A stretch of 64,000 nucleotides of DNA from Ascaphus truei (lineage: Eukaryota > Chordata > Amphibia > Anura > Ascaphidae): NCBI GenBank assembly GCA_036426205.1, contig WSYH01000269.1, positions 62,001 through 126,000 on the forward strand, read 5' to 3'. Each line of letters opens with the position of its first letter. The stretch's first letter is position 1. The position numbers and the translations under genes are program-made. Positions 43,701 to 55,713 of this stretch are shown piece after piece. The notes beneath the pieces were generated by a model. The model ran no database searches. It saw only the letters and a program-made list of their open reading frames with translations, and was not told where the DNA came from.

Positions 43701-46700
43701 ATATACTGTATTGCCAGTCTGCCATCTTTATGCACATAAATTTTGAGTACTGTCACGTTATACAACTGTATATCTGTACCTTTTCCATTTGAATGAGGAA
43801 GGCATCAATGTAGTCCCTAGGATTACTGGCATCCAGAGTCTTCTGGTTCATCTTAACTCTCTTCTCTACAAACCAGAGAAGCTTCTCCATAAGTGTAAAC
43901 ACCTTATTATATTGACCAGGAAGGTACTTCATAATCCAGGGAAACATTTCATAGAGCTAAAAGGAATGAGTTGTCATTAAAATAATTATCCCTCTTAACT
44001 CGCAAAAAAGATATTTTTTTTCTAATTGTTGAGATTAATTGTTATTCCTAACCTGAGTCCTCCTCTTCCCTGTAAAGGGACAATTGTAAGAATGGGAAGT
44101 GGTGTGGTAAGTGGTGGTGGTATGCCTATGTATATGTTTACAATCGGCCTTATTCAGTTGTGCTTTCCGGGTATATCATATCATACTATAATATATTATA
44201 GAATTAGGTCCTATGTATGTAAGGTTCTGCTCATCAGACAGAAATACCATGCAAAAGAGCCAAAGGAAATCAGATCCTTCCCATGTTTCAGCTTATCCAT
44301 TTAACAAACTAACTTTTACCTTTTCACTCCCGGAAGCCAGCAGCATCCGAGTGCCACCGGACTTCTGGGATTGCACCTATGTGATTGCTTTGATAGCAAT
44401 CAAATGATTGTGACTGTCTCACCCCTTTGATAAAGCAGTGAGCCTGATAAACCCATTGAAAACAAGCATTTGAACGATAACATAGCTGGTATGACTCAAA
44501 GGCCTATGGAATGCCAGGTCCTGTGTCGTACTATGTACGTCATTAGGACACACTAAAGGGTTAACAAATACTTGAGATCTTTGAAGGTGTCTGACTGATT
44601 TATCATTTAGATTACACCACTCAAACATGTCACTGTCATTGGTTCATTTTTGTTCCAGTAGGGACTACACATTAGAAGCACTGTTTCACTTTAGTATAGT
44701 ATATTAAAAGAAGAGGAGAAAATAGTGGCCTGCAGATTACAGCACTGGCCTTTGTGGTATATTGGTCTTGTCTCCTATTAATGAGATGCCTTCATTATTA
44801 AATGCCAGTTATATATGGTTTTTTTTTTTAAACTTTCTCCATGATTAAAATGAATTCATTCCAATAAATGTTTTTTTTATTTATTTTGCTGTTTAATACA
44901 GAAGATCTAGCGAATCCACATACAAAAAAATAATAGGAAACTAAAAGTGATGCCCATTGGGTGCTCTTTTGCAGATCATGACCCAGAATCCTTGTCTACA
45001 TCCTACCCACTATATGACTGGATAATTAGTTGACTTAAGTAGGGTTGTTGATCTCAGGATGACACATACTGATGGGTATTTTATCTTTGCTTCATACCAA
45101 TGGAATATTAAGAAATAGCCCTTATTCTCCTCTCAAACCTCAGTGGTGGAAGGTTTAATATCTTAGTATCAAACATTAGATTGTATGTTTTAGGTAGCAG
45201 TATTAGGTATGCCTGTTTTATTTAGTGAAATAATATACTGTATTTGACTATAATCATCCCTCTATGTCCATCAATCCTCATCTTTGGTTGTACATGCTGC
45301 TAATAGCAGCTATTTAAAGCTTTAGGTAAACACAGTACCTGAAAACTGCTACTTTTATTGTAGGTCCATTCTTGATACCTGTATTGTAAAGCGTGTATGA
45401 TGTTTGAGTCAATGGGAGAGGCTTGATGAACTCGCTAAGATGTGTGGTTTGACTCAAATACTGTCTACGTTTTTCTCGTGGTTTCTGCTTGGTTCTTACC
45501 TGTCCCCAGGCTGAGCTTATGGTCTGAAAGGTTTCATGTATCCACATTATCAAGGACAGCAGCTCCTCGTCTTCATACTCATACCTGCTGCCGAACATGA
45601 TGGAACAGATGATGTTGCAGGTAGCTTTGCCGATACATTTTTGGGGGTCAAAAATGGACTCTAGATCAGGAAGGAAGATTGTGACTTCACAAGGCATCCC
45701 TATATTCCATAGAGCACTTTAGTTAGAGCTCTGGGGTAATGTGAGCACTGGCCTGATGCATTGCAATAGGACATCGCTTCAGGCCTATTAACCAAACAAG
45801 GTACAGTGCAGTATACAGAGAAACAGGTTAGTGTAGTGCGCTCTAAACCAACTATGTTAAATTACCACAACCAGGTGCTCCAAGTCATGGAAAAAATAAA
45901 TAAATATGTGACTAGGATCATGAAAAATGCAGCAGGTATAATAAGATGGCTCAAAACATCTAATAGTGCAAAATTTGAAGAAAAAGATACCAGCGCATAA
46001 AAACCTTTTCCAAAATGGGAAAATATTTTATATTGAAGTAAAAGAAACACAAATGAGTGCTATCAATAAACACTAGATAAGTTAAGCAAACATAAAATTG
46101 AAATGATACAAAGTTACCAGAGGCTTCTTGTGCGTTGTCGGTGTAGATGTTAGCAAGAGCAACAAAAGTAGAAGTACTGTGGTTAAGGCAATGCTGATAG
46201 GGAAAGCACCCACTCAACATTAGAGTCAAATGGATTACTTGGAACAAGAGAACCAATATTGATGTTTGTTGCAGGGTACATGCAACCACACACGGGTTTT
46301 CTTGATAAGGCTTATTTATTGAGCCTTAAAAATTACAGCACACAAAACAAAACAGCTTCTTGTCAGCATACAAAAACAAAATAGCTTCTCTTCAGCATAG
46401 AAAAACAAGACCGCTTCTTTTCAGCATGCAGGACACAGACAGTTCATCAAACATGTACTTTGAAAAACAGACCTTGTAGCAGTAATCTTCCTTCAGCATT
46501 TCACTCCTGTCTCCTGACCAGCTAGCCTGCATGTGTGTACAGCCTGGGGGTTTTAAAACACCTTTATGAGGTAGCTGGGCTCAGACTAATTAACTCAGCT
46601 GAAAGTTAACCTATTCACTGCTGCATTGCTACACTACAGATAAGTCTGCCAGGCATACTGTATAGCTGGTGACGTTTATTTACCCTGTCACAATGTTACT

Positions 46701-49700
46701 ATTTAGAATTGTAAAAATTATGAAAATTATTATAGTCCAAAATATCAAAGGCAGGTGTAGACGAATATATAGAAATAAAGGATAAATCTTCTTATAGATA
46801 GGTTGTTATAGATACACATGAAAGAGATTATAAGAGTGATATAATATCACGCTCTTCATTTAACCCCATAGGGACCATGGTGTTCAATTGGAATATCCAG
46901 TAACTTTTATCTAGAGAGTACCTTTATCCTGTCTCCACCCCTACTGTCAGTGGGTATAGGTACTGTAAGGGGGAGAAAGGGTGCTCCAACCGCCAGAAAA
47001 CCTATCAATCAATCAGTAAGTCTTGAAGAACTCCAAAAAGACTCTGACGGAGTGCGTATGTTTCCAAATGGCCTGTGAGTCACCAATATACACCAAGATC
47101 CACAATACTGGAGGAAGCGTAATAATGCTTAAGTCACCTCACATGCACCTCATGGGGATGATCGAGGTAAAGGTACTCATCTATGGTTGGTCATAAAGAA
47201 TAATCAAAGTATTCTTACCCACTCCTGTAGTTCACTGTGGCGTGCCAGCCGTAGAAGTAGAGATCCAGAGAAACCAAAAAGAAGAGAACAGCGCACTGCC
47301 AGGGAGTCAGGTGGTGAAAGATAAAATCCTATTTATTCAGCACAAAGCCAGTAAAAACATCACCCCAGGAGGGGAAAAAAATCCTCTTATGCATTTTGGA
47401 CGGGTAGGTCCTTTATCAAGTTACTCTTTGATAAAGGACCTACCCGTCCGAAACGCGTAGGAGGATTTTGTTCCCCTCCTGGGGTGATGTTTTTACTGGC
47501 TTTGTGCTGAATAAATAGGATTTTATCTTTCACCACCTGACTCCCTGGCAGTGCGCTGTTTTCTTCTTTTTTGTCAGTGGGTATAGCCTGAATACCATTA
47601 TATTTAAGATGTATAGGGTCCTGAGAGTGATGGGTCTTAAAATGTCTAGGGACACTATGTTGTAGAAATGTAATTTTAATTTTGCGAATATGTTCACAGA
47701 TGCATCTCCTCAAGTGCCTGCTGGTCCTACCCACATGAAGGAGGCCGCAGGGACACTCAAGGAGGTACACCACATGTGTAGTTGTACATGATATACAATC
47801 TTTGATGTTATAAATATTGTCTGAATTTATACCAGAAAAACTCTTGTGATTGTTATGAATATACTTGCAAGCGAAACATTTCCCACATACTGTATAAAAT
47901 TACCTATAGGTTTAGAAGGTAACCCATGTTGATATTAACATTGGTGATTTTCACACTGATATCACTTGGTGCAAGTGAATTTTTAAGATTTTCACTTTTC
48001 CTAAAAATCACACAAGGTTTTGCTGGAAATCTACAACCCAAAATAGGATCATTTGCCAAAATCTTCCCGTTTTTATGTATAATTTTGCTATTTAGTACAT
48101 ATTATAATTAATTTCCTGTTTTGGTGCTTTTTTGCACTCATTTACCCAAAGATTGGGCGGAGCAGTGCAGTGTTCTACAGTATGTCTGCAGCTTTATTGT
48201 GAGTCTGTGTATTTCTCACTGTGTAACCACGTACTGTAACTACTGGAAACATCATAACAGGAGCAGGTGCCTTCCCTGACCGGTACAATGTGATAGCAGT
48301 TAGCCGGTAGCGTGTGCATTCTCTATCCGGTGGTGAGCGGAGCAAGATGTGAAGTGGATCAGCTGGTCTACATTGCAAACTACTGAGACATGAACTGCCT
48401 GCACTGAAGAGCTAAGAGCAGGTGCTTTCACTATCAGCATTGCCTGAACCACAGTACTGCTACTTTTGTTGCCCTTGCTAACAGCTACATTCACAACTCA
48501 CAAGGAGCCTCTGGTAACTTTTTATAGTTTCAATTTTATGTTTGTTTAACTTATCTAGTACTTATTCATAGCACTCATTTGAGTTTCTTTTACTTCAATA
48601 TAAAATATTTTTTTTCAAACAGTACAGTATATGCTGGTGATGTATCATTGCAAGTTTGGAGCCAAATGTATGCAAATTGCATCATTTTCATTTTGTGTCT
48701 CTTGCATCAATGTATGAAGGTATTTACTCCAAGTTTTGCTATGTTTTCATCACCTTGTGATTTGGGGAGTGACAATAGGAGGAGTTATTTGTTGCACATA
48801 TTATAATGAGATGTAATAAACTCTGCATCTCCCTGCATCACTTTTGTATCTTGTATTTGCATTTTAAAAAATCTGCCATGTCTGCGGTAGTGTAAACTTT
48901 TCTTGCCAACAATTTGCCTTAAATAAAAGAAACACTTTCATACATTTGATGCAAATGTGAGTAGAAAATGGAGCAATGAATCAACACAAACTTCTATTTG
49001 CACTTTCTTTATGTTGATATCTCTCACCCAGTATGTCTTTCACCATGTATAAATTATGTCCCAACCTTTGTTCTTTCTCAGTTCTGTCACCAGGTGCTGA
49101 GCTTCCTCTTGAATCCTTTCCTCAATGCTCCTCTTCCCCATCCCAAGGCCCCTTAAAGTGGTGACAGAGAAGCTTCGGAGCTTTCTCCACCTTGCCAAGT
49201 TGCTGGTGAGAACCATGCCTGGTAAGTGAGGGAGAATATCATTGTAGAGCAGAGTTCTGTGTGACTAAGTCTTGGAGAAGTCTTGGTCATTGTACATTGT
49301 GATGCTTTCTATGAATAGTTTATATTCAAGCTCTCCTAATCTCACAGATCACATAGCCTCTGCAGTTTTCTAGCCCCTTCACTGCCTCCCATGAAATACA
49401 CAATATTATGTATTCATAACAAATTAAGGCTATTTACAACATCTATTTATACACCTCAAAACCATTGAATATTACTTTAGATGGCAAGCATGGGAGATCA
49501 GAAAATGAACAGAAACATATTTTTATACATGCTGATGCTCTAAAGTCTTGGGCTATTTCATGCTCTATTCTTTTTAAATGGAAGTAGCTGCAGGGGAAGC
49601 TGAAGTGTATAGGCATGCAAAGCATCATTAGAATATCTTATATTAAATTCAGTATCCTTTCCCGTTGTTATTTAATTTAAACATTAGAATAGAAAATGAT

Positions 49701-52700
49701 GCTCTGACCTGGCGTTCCCCTGGGAGATGGAAGGGACGTGGCCCTTCCCCTCCTCCCCCCCCCCCCTGTTATGTTTGATTATTTTAAAACTTTGTTGTTA
49801 TATATCTGGGTGATCCCGGATATATTGTATCTATAAACTTGGCCCAACCAAACTGCCTTTAGACATCTATACATATAGAATATGGCCAAATGCAAATTCC
49901 CGCATTTGTATTGTTTATCACTGTTATTCTGTTTGTGTGCTATATGTCAACATTGTTTTTTGCCTTTTAATTTGCTCTTTCTTATGTTATGTTGAAAACT
50001 TCAATAAAAATGTATGTGAAAAAAAAAGAATAGAAAATGATGGGAGTTTACAAATTGTGAATTGTTTTATCAATATATTCAGTATATTATTTCCTTGAAC
50101 TTTTTATATAATCTGAAATCCCTAGTAGAGGGCAAAGTTAGCTCATCTGTTTCTGATTTTAGAAGTAGAATAGTTGGTAATTAATACAGTACAGTCTCTC
50201 TTACGATCCCCTTCAAAAACAAATGATTTGTCCCAATAGACTTTCATTTGATTACTTTCTATAATACATTATTCCTCTCTATAGACTATTATGGGACCCC
50301 CCTCAACAGGAAATTAATTGATCCCATACACTTTCATAGGATACCCCTCTAAAAGAGATTATTGGTCCCCTTATGCTTCAATAGAATTACCCTATGAAAC
50401 ACCCATGTAGGATGTAAGACTCCTTGATAAAGGACCTACCAGTCCGAAACGCGTAGAAGGTGCGTTTTTGTCCACATGGGGGGTATTTTTGTTACCAGTC
50501 ATGTACTGAAATAAAGGACATTTACTTTTACTACACCTGGCTCCCTGGCTGTGCACCATTTGCTGCTGTTTGTTGCATGTAGGAAATCAAAATGTTAAGA
50601 GCTATCCCAAAATATATAATATATGTTACCATATTTTCTTTCTTTGGTGAAAAATGAATTCATAAATGAAGTTAGTTATTTGACTGCACATAGGAGCAGG
50701 GATTGCGCTATACAAGACATTTAGATAGATTGTTCTGTCCGAGTACTAATAATTAATTACTCACCATAATCATTGAATGCTGCATCTAAGGCATGGATCT
50801 CTCCTGATTCATAGAGTGTTCAATTTGAGTACTAAAAAGTAATTACTCACCATAATCCTTGTATACTGCATCTAAGGCAGGAATCTCTCCTCGAGCGAGG
50901 AAATCATCCCCTCGATCCACAAGGGCCTCTTTCACTGACTGGTATCCATTTACCACCACCACTGGGCGTGACCCCAAATAAATCATAAACACATCACCGT
51001 ATTTTTCTCTCATCTGCATTAAAAAGTTAATAATGCAGAGCATGAGCTCTAAACATTGGTTACATTTCCATCCGCCTTCTGCTGTAGTTGAGGGAACCTT
51101 CTGTTATCCATATATATATATATAGAAAAGTGAGGAATGAGGGAGAGTAATATGTGAGAGAAAAAGAGAAGAGTGGTATACAAAAGAGAAATGATGGACA
51201 GGGGGACATGAGAGAGTATGGAAGAGGGGGAGGGGGATATGAGAGAAAAAGGAGGGAGAGGGCAATATTAGAGAGAAAGACTGGAGAAAGGATATAAGAG
51301 GGAAGGGGTGCGGGAGAATCAAGGAGAAAAGTGCTATGAGAGAAACAGGAAAGAAAGGGGAATATGAGAGTGTACATACACACACATACATATCAATAAG
51401 GTATCGGATGGAAGACTTTCCCATAGACAGAGAGATGCTAGAATAAGAGGTCATGCTCTTAAGCTGGAGTAAATGAAGCTCAGGGAAAGGTGAGGCAGTT
51501 CTTCTTTACTGAAAGGGTAGTGGGAACATGGAACAGCACTTGACCAGTCCCTGAAGTTGTCAGTAGCACCCAGGTAGCATGACTAGGCTTGTTACAGAAC
51601 AAAAGAAACAGCGGTATACAGGACTGTAGAATGGAGACAGAGGTGCAACAACAGAGAAGTGGTCCACAAGGACCTGGTTTTTCTATGAGCCATCTATTCT
51701 ATTACTTTTGTAAATGCAGATTTGTACTAACAAACATTAATCACTAATATAAACATACTATTCCAAGGTGTTTTTTGCGCTTCTTTTTTCTGTTTCTCTG
51801 TGTTTTAATGAGGAGTCAAGCAAATCTGCAGTACTCAAAGAAGCTGCATACACCATTTTGAGGACTTAAGTTGTACTTAAGTCTGTATTTCTTACATAAT
51901 AGTGTCTTGCATTTTTTAAATATAGTGGCTTGATAATATATATATTATAACATAAATTGTTAGTCCAAATAAGAAAGGTATCATCTACTGTAATACTGAA
52001 GAACTCATTTATTCTGTTATATATATATATATTTTAAGAAATAAAAACCAAATCATATAAAGAAATCCTATCCCTGAAAGGGATAGGATTTCTTTATATG
52101 ATTTGGTTTTTATTTCTTAAAAGTGACACTGTGTGAAATGTTATAACACTGATATGAGTAAACCGCTGAATGAAAATATCTGAGTGCCTCTAACCTACAC
52201 ATGTTAAAGCTGCAGTCCCTTACTGGGATGAAAATAAAGCAGGCAGAAGCTTGAGTTATGCAATGTAATACTTTGCATGATCCTGTTTTTTGTATAAATA
52301 ACCCTAGAAGACTGTGTCGGGAAGAACCCAGACAGACATCAGTGCTACAAAAGAGGGGCGTTTGTCACAATATCTATAATATCTATAATATCTATAATAT
52401 CGAAATACAATTATACTAAGACCTAGAAGAATTATTCAGGAACTGAAAGAATATTTCCACAAAAAAGAGAGCATATATATAGTACTTAGGTGATACCTTT
52501 TATGTGTTTAAAAACAGGGTTTTTTTTTTTTTTTTACAGAATAGAGGCACCGCAATGGGGGCGACATGCGCACCCTCCTATGCTAAACTCATCCTGGGGT
52601 GGTGGGAATGAGCGGTGGTTCTTGTGGATGACAACCATGACATGACAGACAATGTTTTGGTGTGGTTGAGGTGTGGTTGAGGTATATAATTATATTCCTC

Positions 52701-55659
52701 ACATTTGGCAGCATTCCATGGCTGAGTTCGCTGCATTCATCTGTGGCCTCAACCACAACAATTACAATATTAAACTTACCTTCAATAGCAGTTCCACTCA
52801 TGTTGAATTCCTGGATCTGCGGATTAGCGCGGATTCAGCGGGTTGTCTCTGTACAGACATGTGGCAAGAGGGGTTAACCAGGACAATAATAAAGGCATTA
52901 TACCCGGCTGGTTAACCCTAAACCCTATTGGGAGTGAAGGGGTTAAACTGTATTATCCCCATAATCCCCGGTTTTCCCCAACACTACCGTTATTAACCCC
53001 AATCCCTGTTGGGACTGAAGGGGTTCAAATGTATGGTCACCCTATTACCATGTCTTCCTCCATCTTTATTGTCCCCGTTTTGCAGCTCTGAAACTAGCTG
53101 CAGTTAAAGAGAATGAAATATGTGCTAACTGTATTTGTGACACAAGGGGAAACCGATGCTAGGAAAGATCTAGCACTCTAATTTTTGGAGCGCAGCAAAG
53201 TAAGAAGAAACCATAAACATACATATAAGGTTTATGTGTTGCATAAGCAGAACATACTTTTATAAATAAACTGTATTTGAGTAATGATTTAAACTGTACA
53301 GGCAGGAAGCTTTTCCTGGCAGCCCGGCAAGGAATGTATTAACATGTTAATATGTTATGGGTGGATGAACTGAGGGATTTCTCAACTCCGTGCTTCAAAG
53401 ACACCCTGCAGAGAGGGTGCCTCAATGTCTATGAGAAATCCGAAGTTGAAAAGCCTTAGAGAGGCTAGGTGTTAAAGTGACCAGGATATCCCTGAGTATC
53501 AGATCCTGGTACGTAGGATGGGCCATTCACATTTGGTAGCCAAACCCAAGACTTACTGTCGCCAGGTAAGAAGTTGGATCCAGTATGCAAAGCAGCTTAG
53601 TTGTCAAGTTGACACATGCTCTGTGCAAACCAGGAAGCCACTTCTGCCCATGCTATGAACTACTGGCAAGTCGGGGATTGGGGGAAAAAGTGTTCCCACG
53701 GAAGGGATTGGGTGTGTATGTTAGGTATAGGACCCTTAACCCTATAAAGATGCCTGCGGCCCAGTCCCAGAGTGATTCATCTAAGATTTTACCAAGAGAC
53801 GTCCAAGTAACAGTAGCAGCAGTTTCGGAGTGTGAGGGGTTATTTACACTGAAACAAAGGATCATCCCCCTCTTCCAGAATTTGTTTGTGCTAAGGGTTC
53901 CCGAATGAACCCTGTAAGGACTGAACAAACTTTTTCCTTTTGGCAAAGATATAGGGGTGGCAACTTGTGTCCCTAGCCAGGAACTGTTTCACGGATCAAT
54001 TTGCGCACCCACTGGCATGTGTGCAGGGGTGCCCAGAGACTTTGTTTCATTCCAAGGACATTTGATTTTGTTCGCCATCCCAGTAAGTGTTTTATTAAGT
54101 GTAAATTGTGAAGATTTGTGTGTTTGTCTGAAAAGAAATAAATTACAATTTATTTTACTCAACTTGTGTGCTCAGTCCAGAATCCCAGTATTAATGTGTA
54201 TATAAGACCTGGTCTACTGTGATGACATTTACCATAAGACTACAGCAACTAATGCAGTTTTGCATGCTGAATGCTTTCACCCTGGTCATCAGATACAGGG
54301 TATTCTGGTTAGAGAATTTTTAAGATTGAAACACAATTGCTCTTCTGCAGATACATTTAAATTTAGAGCAGAGGAGCTAAACAACTGCTTCTCTAGAAGA
54401 GGTTATAGTAAGGGTAGTGTTAGAAGAGGTTTTGAGCGTAGTTTAAACAGTAGGAGGGAAACACAACTGCAGCCAAAAATTAAACAAATGGATCCTACAA
54501 AGGTCAGATTCATTAGTACGTACAACCAACAGTGATCCGATCTGAGGGACATGCTTCAGAGACATTGGAATGTTCTGATGACAGATAAAGATCTTCAGCA
54601 AGCTTTGGTTGACAAGGTTAGCCTAACAAGCCGCCAAGCCCCCAATTTACAAGATAAACTTGTACATAGTCACTATGTCCCTCAGATTGAATTCACATTT
54701 CTTTCCACCTTTTCTAAAAAGGTTTTTTTTAGGTGCAGCATTTGATCTGCTTGTAAATATAGGCAAACAGATACCTTCTCTAACTCTACCGGTACACGTA
54801 GTTTCAAAATAGTCCCATTCCTGAACTGCAAATCATAAGGTGTTATCTATTATCTTAGCTGCTCTTGTTGTCTGATCTACATTGGAATGACCACAAGGAA
54901 AGTTATGTTCAGGATTTTGGAACACACACGTAATATCAAAAACGCACAACGTGATCTTGATGCATTTAAGAAACTAGCAACAATAGTAAGACACATTTTG
55001 AGGCATAATGGACCTTCCCTGCTGTCTTATTGGCATGTGCGTTTGACAGGGTCTCTCGGGGTGTACGTGCTGGGGACCTTGAGAGATCGCTGTTACAGAG
55101 GGAGTGCCGGTGGATAGTTCAGTTGGAGACCATGGTGCCTCAAGGTCTCATTGACTATTTATGATTTGCAATGTTTCTTTAAAATTTAAAAATTAATAAT
55201 GTTATTTCTGTACACATTTTCATTTTTGATATTTGTAATAATATTGTTTTATTTTTTGTTTTGTCTCCATTTTTTTCCTTTATTATTTTATGAATGGCTT
55301 TAACCTCTTACCTTCACTCTCTCCCTTTGACTTTTTTTTAACAGTTCTTAATAATATCATCAATTACTGAACATCAGAGGCACTTGGAATTCGGGCGATC
55401 CTGCTAAAACCTGACTTGTGGCAGCATGATGACTTCTTAATGATCTTACTGTACTATTGGTGGCACGACGATCTTGTTCTGATCAATGCAACCAATTGAT
55501 GTCCATGAGTTATGGAGGAACAAAAGAGTCTACAAGCCCAACGGCGGTTTAGTGATGGACTTCAAAATTCTCTGGAAAAGATTTTATTGCACTTTCTGCT
55601 ATATTCTGATCGCAGGAGGGGTGGGAGTATGGGCGTCACAATACAAATGTTGTTATGAG

Positions 55660-55713
<54 letters not shown>

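Noticed and set aside
45661..45697. Extension of CYP2 exon 4 upstream ([13 protein letters not shown])
   Set aside because: Acceptor at 45661-45662 gives exactly 161 bp, the family size, with correct phase; the extension would add 12-13 residues absent from the family.
52500..52545. Poly(T)-ACAG as a splice acceptor of a PLE intron
   Set aside because: PLEs can keep introns, but the protein reads [10 protein letters not shown] straight through from the T run, so homopolymer expansion is simpler.
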